From assembly GCA_026873275.1 (NCBI GenBank), contig JANTUC010000018.1, forward strand, positions 950,001 to 1,014,000: DNA of 64,000 nucleotides, written 5' to 3'. Both the position numbers and the translations under genes were made by a program. Positions 1 to 11,342 of this stretch are shown in pieces. This DNA is from Pseudopithomyces maydicus (lineage: Eukaryota; Ascomycota; Dothideomycetes; Pleosporales; Didymosphaeriaceae). The notes below the pieces were generated by a model. It was given only the letters and a program-made list of their open reading frames with translations, was not told where the DNA came from and made no database searches. Numbering within the stretch: the stretch's first letter is position 1; every line of letters starts with the position of its first letter.

Positions 1-505
1 ACCGAACGGGAGGGATTGCCTACCCGGCGGCTCAGCGGGGACACACTGCACGACTCGCAATCGTGCCATCCCGCGAGCTGGCCTGGCCTGGCCTGGCCTG
101 GTGGCTGGCTGGACGAGAACTTCTCGAGTGATCTGGCCGTGGGCATCCCCTTGCCCCAGCCGTTTTCCATGTGTCTGAAACAGGAAGGTGCACGTAGAGT
201 ACGGCCATGGCATGCAGCGTTTATGCGGCGTAGTTGGGCCCTAGTCGTACGTAAAGACGCGCGCCATGGGTCAGTACGAGCGTGTCCACGCTGCACCTTG
301 CTTGTTTTATCATCCTCACCTTTCTCATCTATGCTCCTCTTCTATTATTCTATTCTGGTAAATTGGGCGAGGAATCGTGAAGCTATGGTGATAGTGGGGT
401 GCATGCACTAGGACAGTGGCAAAGCACAATTTGGACATTTTCTATCCATGTGATATAGCCCGCCACGACAAGAATTTATCCGAATACACTCAACGTGCCT
501 CTCTC
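1..505. other. Intergenic, downstream of PCMT
   Basis: No coding region can be supported here. The one long open frame on the + strand has no protein-like composition. A short CTGGC tandem run lies at about 78-101. The stretch probably holds the 3' UTR of the minus-strand PCMT gene and spacer. Confidence 0.5.
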
Positions 506-1227
506 TCAATCTGGTGGTGCATCGGTCAAAGGAACATAGCGCACGCCATATAGCTTCTCCTTGTCGATGGTGCCATCTTCCCTCTTGTCCAAGACGTAGA
601 TGTGTTGCACATGGTCTTCCTCGACCGGCACGAAGATGCGCCCGGGAGCTTTCAGCTGCTCGGTCAACTCTTGATGATGTTCGGCGGCAGCGGCCCCAAC
701 GTGGATTGCATCGTAGGGCGCTCCCTCTGGCCATCCCTTCCTCCCATCGCCCTTGACGAACTTGACCTGTCCGGACTCGAGCATCCTCCTTCCCTCCTCC
801 GACTTGGCCATGTTGTTCGCGGCCATGTCGACGAGAGGCTGGATGTGGTCGATGCCGACGACGGTACCGGACGGGCCGACAAGATTGGCGAGCACAGCAG
901 TGAGATAGCCAGAGCCAGAGCCGATGTCTAGCACGCGGGCGCCAGGGGTCAAGTGCGGGAGGAGGGATTCGCAGGCGGAGGCGTGCATGTGGGGGGCAGA
1001 TATGGTGGCGCGGTGGCCGATGGGTTGGGGGCAGTCTTCGTAGGCGCGGGCTGGGGCATAGTGGGCGCGATCAACCTGGGATCATGTCGGTATGGCGAAG
1101 AGGGTCGAGTGAGGGTTGAGCGTACCTTGACCATGGCCTCTTTGACGCGGTCCGACTTGACGAGGCCGTTCCGTGCCAGGTTGGCAACCAGGCTCTCGTT
1201 GGACGTGCCTGAGCTACGCCAGGCCAT
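506..1227 (-). CDS. Protein-L-isoaspartate O-methyltransferase (PCMT)
   Basis: Repairs age-damaged proteins by methylating L-isoaspartyl residues with S-adenosylmethionine; normally cytosolic. Two exons, 1227-1126 and 1075-506, joined in phase 0 across a 50-nt GTACGC..CAG intron, give 223 aa, the usual length for the family. The first exon carries the family N-terminus (ARNGLVKSDRVKEAM). The second starts with VDRAHYAP and the QPIGHRATISAPHMHA block, followed by the SAM motif VLDIGSGSGYLT at residues 82-93. The C-terminal strand ends near VRYVPL. The start at 1227 is the first ATG of the conserved N-terminus. It faces the HAUS1-like gene across 415 bp, so the two probably share a promoter region. 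The family assignment is secure; the intron is predicted from frame and motifs only. Confidence 0.93.
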
Positions 1228-1642
1228 TCCGAAGGCGCGTATCTGGATGTGACTGCGACGGGCTGGGCGGAGGACACTTCCACAGGCTGGACGGCGGGCA
1301 CCTGGTGGGAGAGGCAGCGTGGGCAAGCAATGCGGAGGGCGGTGCGGACACCAAGTACGGGTGGCTGTCTGCCTCGTCTGCTCAGTCGGGCATCTGCAGC
1401 ACAAGACGGGGCGGGGGAGTGCACATGGATAGACACAGGGGAGCTCGAGGCGTTGCGGGGGCAGATGTCCACGCAGTGACGACAAAGACTGGCTGGTGGT
1501 GGGTGGCGGTGGGTGGGGGGCGGCATTGAATCCGGGGTAGCTCGTGCCCCACGTCCGGTTGCTGGACGCTGGAGCTCCTGGCGAGACCATCCAGAGCAGC
1601 AAAACAAAACACGCCGACCCACGCCTCGCCCACGACCCGACC
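1228..1642. other. Divergent spacer between PCMT and HAUS1
   Basis: A 415-bp spacer between two divergent start codons, presumably a shared promoter. G-rich runs on the + strand occur at about 1495-1523. No distinct element can be named with confidence. Confidence 0.4.
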
Positions 1643-2610
1643 ATGGACAGCCTCACCCCGCAGGATCTCTTCTCGCCCTCCAAGGCCCGCCAGCAGCGCG
1701 CGCAGGCCGCCGATTGGGCCCAGATCGACTCGTGGCTCTCGTACAAATACGCCGGCCGCACCGTACCGACCTTCGAGCGCAACGAGGACACACTCAAGGT
1801 GCTGCGCGAGCTGTCTCTCGCCAACGAGCGCGCCGACGAAGAGCGCATCGTTGCCGAGAGAGTCGAGCGGGAAGCCTGCACGGAGCTCGAAGCGGACGAG
1901 GTATGAGCGAAATAGTCCGCCCCTGCCAGCTCTCGTGCACCTGTCCATCCACTGACCCTGTGCAGGCCTCTCGCGATCCCGAACATGTAAAAATCGTAGA
2001 GACCATAAAGGACCATCTCACTCCGGGCGCCCAGGACGCCTTGCACGCCCTGGCCGCCACTGCCGTCGCTCTGGACACAGCCAGCCCAGACCCGGAAACC
2101 CTTGCACACGCCCTCATCGCACACACATCCGCCTCGCACACCCTCGCGAACAACATCGCACACATACAGACCCTGCAGCTGTACCTGGACAGGCAGCAAT
2201 CGCTGCTACGTGCCCAGCTCCATGAGCTGCAATCGAACCCGGCCTTCTCCGCTCCACCAGCCTTGCAGCGCCAGACCACCGAGCAGACGCGCCAAACAAA
2301 ACATATCCGCGCCAAGATGCGCGAGTATGAGGACAGGCTGTCTTCGCTGGAGAAGTCGCACGCGAGGTCTGCGCCCACGCCTGCGTCTAAGAGCATAAGC
2401 TCGGCTGAGGCCATTGCGGATATGCTGGAGCAGCAGACCGCATTAGATGCCCTGAGGCAAAAAGTAGAGCGTCTGGAGAAGGAGGTGGACGAATACGCCG
2501 GGTTGCCCGCCGACCGCGAGGCTGCCCGCAAGGAGGTGGCCAAGTTGGAGGTGGAGCTGGACAACGTGCGGAGAAAAAGAGATGCTCTGTTTGAAGGCTT
2601 GGTCGGATGA
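1643..2610 (+). CDS. HAUS augmin-like complex subunit 1
   Basis: Subunit of the augmin complex, which recruits gamma-tubulin to existing spindle microtubules. Two exons, 1643-1900 and 1966-2610 (65-nt GTATGA..CAG intron, phase 0), give 300 aa. The N-terminus has the HAUS1 pattern of a WL..KYAG..VP.FE.N segment followed by LKVLRELSLANERADEE. The middle has the AVALDTAS segment, and the last 120 residues are predicted coiled coil ending in EVELDNVRRKRDAL. The pattern and length match HAUS1 of animals as I know it. Orthologues exist in filamentous fungi but not in budding yeast. Divergent from PCMT. No defect seen. Confidence 0.82.
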
Positions 2611-2998
2611 GCCTAGCACGAACCGACCGACCATTACAATTATAGAAACAAATCGTGTTTTGGTGCTGCAAGTTAGTCACATGAGTCACCTACCACCTGG
2701 GCACCTAGGTATGAGGTAAAGACGCCCGTGGGTCGGTAGGACAGTCAGGGCATCATCATCTATACATGAGAAGGACAAGATGCTGGAATGCAGCTCAGCC
2801 TTCATATACTCCTATTGTATAGAGCATACGGATCTTGCGTTGAGCTCGAGCGACTGTTCTTCCGAATATAAATTTTGCTGCGTGTACTGTACATTAAAGA
2901 CCTGCTCGCATACCTGTGCCTTGAGCCGTCTTTCCTCATACCATTTTCTACAACAACACCAGCATAACTCCTTTGCAAGAATCCAAGCAAACTCGGGT
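2611..2998. other. Convergent 3' spacer
   Basis: A 388-bp spacer between the 3' ends of the HAUS1-like gene and the C2H2 regulator. Short open frames are present on both strands but none looks coding. Likely 3' UTRs. Confidence 0.4.
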
Positions 2999-5580
2999 CT
3001 ACTCGTCAGCGTACCTATTCGGCGTCGTCTGTAGTGACCTTTGTCTCTCCTCATACACGTAAGCCAAATGCTGAAGTACTTGCGCCATGCGTGGAGTCAC
3101 GCCCCACACCCAGACATCATTGAGCATGGTCGAGCGGTAATGTGCCACCGCGCTGGCCAACGAACTACCGTTGTATTCGCAGTCCGTCTCCGCAAGCAAA
3201 TGCTTGAAACCCTCCAGGATCTCCTTCTCTTCAGTAGTGGGCGCAGTGACGGTATTGGTCTCCAGGTCATGGATCCATTTGGTGACGAGTAAAACTAGGA
3301 AAAGTAAGTACTAATCGAATATAAGGGTTTCCTTTTCAAGGAACTAACGGGGGAAAGCAACTTACTGCCCACCCAGTCCGCGACCGCATGTTCCAAACTC
3401 CAACTCAAAGCTGCCGTTTTCCTCAGCAGCGAATGTCCCAATTTCACGAGGACATGATGGCGATCGTATGCCTTCCGCATCACGTTCGTCAGGTGTGGCC
3501 CCCGCCGTAGTGCCGCGTCTGCAAATGCCGATGCACTGGCGTCTATTTCCTCCGCGTTGTCGCTGATAAGCATCAGGCGATTGAACACACTCATATCCAA
3601 ATGCAGACGGACATGTGCCATGTGAATCACACCTTCGCTGTTGAACATCAGCGGACCCTCTGCTTCGGTCCAGGGCGTGCTGCTGTCCTTTCGCTGGCGG
3701 GCTACAGCAAGTATGTCTTCACATGCGGAAAGAGCGTTGGCTGTAGGCTCTAAAATGGTGTCGTATAGTGAAGGAGGCGAAAGCTCGAGGGCTTGCCGGA
3801 TGCCCTCGGTGTGGGTGTTTAGGGCATGCGTAAGGAGGAGCATGGTTAGAACAGAGACTTCAGGGGGGCTGTTTGTAGCCTGATCGGCAGAGAGCATTCG
3901 GCCTAGGATATCTCGAACGGTGGAGCGGCATCCTGGTGGAGAGAGTTCACGGAGAGATAGCCATTCTTCCTGTGAAGTAGCGTTCCAGAAGCGCTCTTCG
4001 TCCAGGTCTTCAAAGTCCAGATCATCGGTATGCGAGAATCCTGGCATGACTCCAAATGTAGTGGAGATGAGGTTTGAGACGACATATACCCCAAATAAAA
4101 GCCTCTTGCTCGACTCTCGATGGACCCATTCGTCCCACGCCAATTGATCCCCTGTCGATCGATTCAAGACCGCTTTCCTCAGCCGAAAATCGATAGAGAA
4201 TAGACCAAGATTCTCCACTGTGCGTAGGACTATGGATGTCATGCCGCTGAACATGCCGGAAAGCGACAGAAGTACTCGCGTCTGCATCACCCATAGCGGA
4301 GCCGGTTCGGGGCTGCCGTTGACGATGGGTAGCCCGTTGTGGAGGGCCTGCGAGCTCATGGTACCAGCCAGTACGAACAAATTTTTAGCCTTTTCGCGCC
4401 GTAGACGATATTGAGCACCGATACTGCACATTGCCATTATCAACGGACTAGGAGTCCGAAGAGGATCAAATGAATGAAGGTGAATAATGGGAAAATGACG
4501 ATGGAAGCCCTCCAAGTACCCCGAAAAGAATTGTTGCAGCTCGGTGAAAGAGGGTAGAAGGGTTTCTGGAAGGCCCAAGTTCAAGACTCGCATGCTGATG
4601 TCGTCGCATATTCTTCGGTGTGACTCTTCGCTGAAATGGAGATTGGGCAGATTTCGGAGGTTCACGCAAACTTCCGAATGGACTCGCAACCTGGGTTTGG
4701 CAGCCTGGTGATGGGTTTCGTTGCGGTTGGCTTGCTCGGTCTCCATATCAAATAGAGCCAGGTATTCGGCAGACAAGTCAATATTTTCAAGATCTTCCCA
4801 GCCCGGAGAGATGCCGTTCGGCAGTGACGAGTGCGCAAAAGGAGCATCCTCCAGGGTCGGGTCAATGGCATCATAGGATGTGACTCCAAGCTGGGAAACG
4901 GGCGTTTCTGCTATAGGCATCTCTGCATGGGCGGGAGTTCCCAATATGAGCGGGTCGATCTCAATGCGTTGTCGTTTTGCTGGTGGCTCCTGGTAGAAAT
5001 CTGTGTCGACATGCAATGGAAACACAGGGCGAGGGTCGGGCAGTGAGGGTGGATCGAAATGCATATCCATAGGAGGGAATTCAAAGTTGATGACCTGATT
5101 ACTGGTGCCATCGCTGGACGATGAGCCAGATAATGAGCTGAGAGGTGCGGATTGGCCATAGGCGAGATGAGCAGTATGGTCAATGTCGACAGGAGGGAGA
5201 TAGGTCGCTTCGCCACTCAACGAGTACTCATCCGGGGGGTCAAAGGCGGGAGTGGGTGCGGTGTGCGTGGTGACTCGGAGCCGTCTGCAGGACGAGGGCC
5301 AGCGCCGAACTCGTCTGGATGTGCTCTCCTATACTGTTCGGCGTGTAGTGTTCGCTCATGGCGCTTGACAAGATCTCTAGAAGGAGGTTAGCACGCAATT
5401 GGCCCACTTGACCTTTGGTGGACGACGGGTGTCAAAGACGCACTTTCTCGCATATCTACGATCGCAGTACGCGCATGCAAACGGCTTCTCTTGTGTGTGA
5501 ACTCGCTCGTGCCGTGCGCAGTGTTCGCTGCGCTTGAAAACTCGAGCGCAGTGCCTGCAAGTGTACTGTTTCTTGGCCAT
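2999..5580 (-). CDS. C2H2 zinc-finger / fungal-specific TF-domain regulator
   Basis: A nuclear transcription factor. Four exons are predicted: 5580-5444, 5376-5335, 5284-3366 and 3294-2999, with introns of 67, 50 and 71 nt (GTGCGT..TAG, GTATAG..CAG, GTAAGT..TAG). Together they give 797 aa in one frame. Residues 6-60 hold two C2H2 fingers (YTCRHC..H...H and FACAYC..RH..TLH); the second is completed only by splicing at 5444/5376. A long disordered acidic region follows, then a helical fungal_trans-like region from about residue 240, including a YLEGFHRHFPIIH segment. It lies immediately downstream of, and co-directional with, the P450 gene, so it could be a local regulator; this is inference. 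The 42-nt second exon is inferred from frame alone and should be checked against RNA. Confidence 0.82.
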
Positions 5581-6040
5581 GGATACGTCTCTTCCCGACT
5601 CTTCCAGGCTGGCGGGATGCTATTGCGGGGGCAGTCAACGGTCTGCCGAGGTCAACTTCAAGGTTCACCAGCGGACGCTGTCTTCCGGTCACCTGGGCTC
5701 GATGACGATCACGTTCACGTAGGCGCTCGGGCGTGATGATGATGCAAAGTGTTGAGGCGCGCTCTTCGCGACGGGTCACAGCAGCACTGGGCTTGCCTGG
5801 GCCGCGTCGACCAGGATCGGCGTGAACTGGTGGCCAGAATATGGAGCAGTGTTTGCGGGGGAGCCAATCGGCGTCCAGGAGCGGGTGAATAGGTCCGGGG
5901 CTTGGTGCCTTCCAACTGCCGAGAAGCGGAAGGCGCACGCGAAAGACGCACGCCGCGCCTTCCCGCCACCTCATGAAGATAAAACATGCAATCAAGACCA
6001 GCACTCCATCTATACACATCCTGGCATTGGAAAGCTGGCA
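5581..6040. other. Upstream region of the C2H2 regulator
   Basis: A 460-bp spacer between the start of the regulator and the stop of the P450, both on the minus strand. Open frames here are short and unlike protein. No clear element found. Confidence 0.4.
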
Positions 6041-7851
6041 CTACTGTTTAAACCTCGGCGTGAGCTTGACGTCTAATGCTCCCACGCTCAACGTGAACGC
6101 ATCCCTCGACTCCTGCACCACCGCCTCGCCCATATCCCCTGCGAACTCAATCTCAAATGACCTCAGCAAGTTTGCAGTCACCACCCGCATCTCTGCCATG
6201 GCAAGCTTCTGCCCGACGCAGTTGTACGCCCCTGTAGAAAATGGCATAAATGCCCGTCTGTCCACCACGTACTCAGCCGCCTCGTCGGTCCAGCGCTCGG
6301 GCATGAACTCCAACGGCGATATGAAGTAGCGCTCGTCACGTTGCATGGTATGAGTAGGCATCCAGATGATCGTCTCTCCAGGAATATATGTCCCATCCGG
6401 CAGCGTCATGCCCGAACGAGGTGTTTCACGAGCGACGCCTGATGGCACCGCCGGGTGCAGACGGAGGGATTCGTTTATGGCGCCGTCAAGCAAGAGGCAA
6501 TCGCTCACGTCACTTGTTTCGAGAAAACTTTTCTCGGGTGCAATCTGATCAACCACTTTGCGGATTCTGGCCTGTATGTCCTTGTGGGTACAGAACTCCC
6601 AAACCAACCATGTCAGCGTTGCATGCGTAGTGTCGCTTCCCGCCACAGTCATCAGACGAGAATCTGCGTTCAATTGCTTCGGAATCGCATCGGAGTTTTC
6701 ATCTATGAGATAGGAAAACACGTCCGGTTCAACAGGGGTGATCTGTTTCTGTCAACCTTCTCACTATGACTCTCATGTCGTTCACGGATTACCTTTTTCC
6801 GTTCAACGAGAATATCATGAACGAATGTCATGAGTCTGACCACGTCCCTAGCTGCAAAATTCGTTCTCAGTGCGAGACTTAGCATCCACGGGATGTGAGT
6901 AAGCACGCTCATAGGAGCCATTCCCCTGTGTAGAAGTGCTATCATTTCATCCTCTTTGCCGCTCTCCAGCATCCCAAAGGCTCGGTTGTAACCGATATCG
7001 CCCATGAAGTCGAAGGCAAAGTAGCCAATCCAGCTCGAAATCCGAACAGTAGGATCATGTGCATGTTCCTTCAATTTTTCGATGAGAACTCGCGCATGTC
7101 GATTTAGTCGGGGCTCGTATCCTCGTATCGCTTTGGCACTGAAAGCACGATCCCAGACCTTGCGGCGCTCTTTGTGCTCCTGATAGCTACGTGTCGTCTG
7201 TAGAGACGCACCTTCCAAATGATATGAGCCGCTGTACCATATCGGTTTTGTGCACCTTGACATAGGGCCGTGAATCAGGGGGATGGCGTCAGCACTTGCA
7301 ACGCTCAGCTCACGTGGTCCTGTGCGGATAATGTCTGTTTTGTATTTTTTGTGCAAGTCCTCAATTACATCTGGGAATATTTCATCGGCATTAGAATGTA
7401 TTTATGAGAGCTTTTTTGGGGTGATACGCATTGCGCCTGGGAAGACTCACTGTACAGTTGAAACCTCGGCGTGATTTGGCTGATTGTGTGGAATTTCGTA
7501 CAACGGGCCATAAAGGGACCTGAAAACTGAGCTAGTCAGCGTATGCAACGATGATGTTCGACACATAATTACTTTTCGAAGACGGTGAAAATATGCGCGA
7601 TAGACAACTATGCTTGTTGCCAATGTCGCAAGATACACTGCTGCCATTACCCCTACAATCTGGAAGGCATGGGGTAACGATCCAACGCGTGGATCGTCGA
7701 GATATTCGAAAGCCACCAGAGCACCGAACAAGAAAGCTCCACCAGGAATCAGAAGATAGATATGATGGTCCCATTCCCCGCGGTTTGCAATGAAATGTGT
7801 GAGCAGGCCAAATGCGGCCGCCGCTGTTTTGCTGTGGACGAGGTTCGCCAT
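6041..7851 (-). CDS. Cytochrome P450 monooxygenase
   Basis: Haem-thiolate monooxygenase of the fungal secondary-metabolism type, predicted to be anchored in the ER. Four exons, 7851-7573, 7526-7451, 7370-6793 and 6742-6041, give 544 aa; the introns are 46, 80 and 50 nt. The N-terminal ~90 residues contain hydrophobic segments. The conserved FSGPFMARCTKF segment is created by the first splice. The I-helix AGSDTT lies at about 345-350, ExxR as ESLR at 402-405, then PERW, and the haem loop FSTGAYNCVG with Cys near 486. All key residues are present, so it looks functional. The subfamily resembles P450s found in fungal gene clusters; the substrate cannot be read from the sequence. Neighbours are a C2H2 regulator downstream and, beyond 1.6 kb, a small secreted protein and an acyltransferase. 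Confidence 0.9.
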
Positions 7852-9480
7852 GGATTTCTGATTTCAAGTTATTCGAATTAATCAATTAAATATGAGGAAC
7901 GAAGAAGAGGTGTCGTGTTCGAAGTAAACGAGTGTTTTAAGGGCACCCCGCGTGACGCGGTGCCATGTCGGTAACGTCGCAGGAGTACAGAAGCATTAGA
8001 CGGTCACCACCGTCTTTCCCATTGGAGCCAGTGAGTCATGGCCTTTCCGAACAGAGCCAAAACGTGGTGAAAATCCCAACGGTCTGTTAGTTTGCGACGC
8101 ATATCGCTCCCATCAGCGAAACGGGCAAACAGATTAGGAACCGCCGGTCTTCATCCGTTTGTTGTGGTCCAATGGGGATGCGGGGCCATATGACGCCTTT
8201 CATGAGGTGCGTCTTACCAATGCACTTTCTTAAAATGCACCTATCATAGTCGAACGGAGGTGTATGCGCATCAGCGCCTAGCGTTTCTAACAATCATCTG
8301 TAAGACTAAGTCTTAGATATATGAGGAAAGTGCTTGCTAACATGAGGGCTTATACTAACACCTTCTTGGTACCAACTTTCACTGCATCCGCCCTATAGAT
8401 CGTACTTTGCTCCAGGAAAGGCTCTCACCTTGTCGTATATATAGTATGCTACTCCTAGAGCTAGTAACGATTAGTAAGTTTGGAACTAGGAGTTTAGCTC
8501 CGATTCAGTAACTGGTTCCATCGTGCACGGCGCTGAATTAATCGCCCATCTCCGCTACCTGTTTGATGAATTGGTTGAGCTTGGATCAATTGGTTGAGCT
8601 CAACTTACTTTGCATGGTATGATCTGCTCAAGTCAATCGGGGCGGTAATGTATTGGCTGAAATCACTGAATATGCCTTCAGCGTACTCCTCGTTCTTGCC
8701 ATGTGTATACTTTACAGCCTAGTCGGCCCATGGCATGACAATTGTATTTCTTTGGGCCAATTGTGCTTTGTCGATTAATCTGGCCATGAAAAACAAGTCA
8801 ACCTATGGGTAAGATCCGTTATACCGCTAGAGACATGTAGGCAGTGAACCTCGAATTGAGAATGTGGGTCGAAGAAGAAGCTAACACGGCCATCATACAA
8901 AGAGAAGAATACCCCAAAATGGTGTTGAGAACGCTATAATTACACTCGAAATGTCTGATCGAAGTCTTCAGGAACGAGGTGTATTCTTCGGCCCCGCACG
9001 CCGGTTGTTTAGATGCGACACAATTCGAGCTTAGCGCAGATTCCTATCTATGGTCCTGCATTGTGCAACTCAAAGCTATTTCAACTTATTGCGGTGCTCA
9101 TCTGGAAAACTTTCGAATAAGTATGCGTTTGTGTCGATGGCAGAAAGTTTCTATCAGGCGAATGATGAATACATTGCCAGCACGCCAATCAGTGCGCAGT
9201 AAAGCGACGTGATATCGTAGGAATGTCTTTATCACAGCAGATTGGTCGTTTCAAGATACTAAAATATATACCAGCTACAGCAATAAAGAATATATTGGAA
9301 TTCCGGATTCCCAAAAGCACACCACCTCATCGGTTCAGAAACTCTAATAATCTGGCAGTCTCCAGCCCATGCCTACTCTTTAATAGAGATCCAAAGACCC
9401 ATGATCGCGTACAATGTCTATAGAGTACATAAAATGCACTTTACGTGCTGACTGTGCCCTCAGGACCGCCTCAGCGTCCT
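7852..9480. other. Long gene-free AT-rich spacer
   Basis: About 1.6 kb without any convincing coding frame. By eye it is richer in A/T than the flanking genes. I see no terminal repeats, transposase fragments or tandem array. It includes the P450 promoter next to 7852. Confidence 0.45.
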
Positions 9481-9757
9481 CTAAACCTGCACCTTGACGG
9501 CCTCGATCTCACGGACCTCCTTCGGAGCCTCCACCTCACGTGTGCGGAGAAATTCGCGAGCTTTGGCGGTGAATCCCACGCCGCGCTTTGAGTTGATGAA
9601 AGCGTCGCAGGCGGATCCGGAAACACCGCAAGTCATGGCCGTTGCGGAAGCGGCATAGAGAGCAAAGATAGCGACGACGGAGAACTGCACTAAATGCGTA
9701 GAAGTAATGTTAGTATAGCTCGACGGAACGAACAGTAAAGATGGCAGTGAAAAGCAT
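9481..9757 (-). CDS. Small predicted secreted protein
   Basis: No family recognised. Two exons, 9757-9734 and 9684-9481, join across a 49-nt GTTCGT..CAG intron that contains a perfect TACTAAC branch site. The product is 75 aa. The first ~24 residues form a hydrophobic signal-like segment ending ALYAASATA. The mature part is small, with two close cysteines (MTCGVSGSACDAF) and a charged tail rich in Glu, Lys and Val. The excellent branch site and signal peptide argue that it is real, although it is very short. An upstream 5' UTR intron is possible (GTACGT near 9831). It could be a secreted effector-like or surface peptide; that is inference. It lies isolated between long spacers. Confidence 0.55.
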
Positions 9758-11342
9758 GAATGCAATTGAAGTAGTAGATTTTGTGGTCGATACGGTGGTA
9801 TTCAAACAATGATTTGAGTTCATGGATACGTACTGGTGGTTGATGGTTTTGGAGTGTATTGAAATAATGTATTCGTATAAGCGAAGAAATGCTACCCTTG
9901 TGTAGTTATTGAAGGACGACTAGGCAGAAGTGATGCTGAAAATATCGATAAGGAGTGTATGAAGTAAATGAATGTGCTGGATGTGGGATGATAGATTGGA
10001 CCGAGAGGTGATACAATATATACCATTTTTTAATCATGTATTTTTACATTCTACTCAGTGCTCATTCGGACAAGAGGCTGTGTAAGTGGCCGGGGCTCAT
10101 CTTAACAGGGGTGTTGGGTGCGGTGCGGATCGTGAGGTTACAGTTTGTCCGAAGGTGAACCACAAGGCAACTGTAGAGCTCCGTGGAGAGGTTTCTTACC
10201 CGATACTGCTTGGGCTAGACAACCTACAACGTTCAACAGCGTACCACGCAGCACTGATTCGGGTACTTCCCTTCGCGAAGCTAGTACGTTAGACTATCCC
10301 TGTTTCTTGTTCTAGCAATCTAAGTGCCCAATTTGGAATCTACGTGAAATTCGCAGCAGTATACGCATGGGTCTCAAGATGCAAATCGCGAACTCGAATG
10401 TCAAAAATGGTATATTCCGTACCACCAAGTCTCCACTGCCCACCCCGAGAATAGTAGGATAGGATAAGCTTTGTTTACAGGTAAATCATCCAATCAGATC
10501 GTCGTTGGCGCGGCCAGATGCATGTTGGTAGCCTAAAATTCCCCAATCGGAAAATTTCCCCGTAACACCGTAAGCACAAGCTTCCTCTAGATGGCCTTAT
10601 GCCGGTTTACGGCCAACACCGGTGGAAAGATTGTCATTGGGAGACACTTTTCCTTTACTGGTCAGTATATCGACAATACCGACGGAAAAGAAACGAGATT
10701 TGTTAGGGTCGTGAGGCGTAGCTCTGTGGGGCGTAGGACCGCGACGCCTGAGCTGACACTCGTGCGAACGGATGAGACTTCACAATTGCTTTTTGATACC
10801 ACTGCTCGATAACTTCATTAACGGTACAACTAGTACGAACAATGACAACATGCAAAGGAGATTTAATGTATGCACTGGCTCTACTGTTGTTTCTACGTGG
10901 AAGGTCGGCTCCATGTTTTCTGCGCTAAGTCGATTTAGTTGCGGGGCGTATACCGTAATCTCCACTGTACAGGAGCAACGGGCATCTCAGCGCGGGCGCA
11001 GCAGAGCCTTTCCGTTATGTCCGGCTGAAATTTTATCTAAACGTCGGCAACGTAGCATCAATAACCTTGCCAATGCTCGAAATGTATTTGCAAGCACTAA
11101 TAGAATCCGTTACTTCGCAGCCCGGCCTTCGGTAAAGATGTACGTCAACGGGTAGGCGATTCAGTTACTCCGGTCTGTGTCCGATCACATATGAACGTGT
11201 CAACTGGCTCTCCAAGTCCTTTGGATGTATCTCAATAAATACTTTGATTCGCCACGGACAATCTTTATCGTCTTACTCAACTTATTGCGCAGTTTGTGCG
11301 TGTATAGCTTTTTTTGGCCACTTTGGTCTTGGTCGACATACC
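9758..11342. other. Long gene-free spacer
   Basis: About 1.6 kb between two divergent genes. Open frames at 10591-11155 on the + strand have no protein-like character. A TATATA stretch at about 10016-10022 lies roughly 260 bp upstream of the small secreted protein. Nothing else is supported. Confidence 0.4.

Noticed and set aside
949..2199. 416-aa minus-strand frame across PCMT and HAUS1
   Set aside because: Only its last part (first PCMT exon) is coding; the rest is intron, promoter and antisense.
7852..11342. Transposon remnant or RIP-degraded repeat
   Set aside because: Gene-free and AT-rich by eye, but no transposase fragment, terminal repeats or internal duplication is visible.
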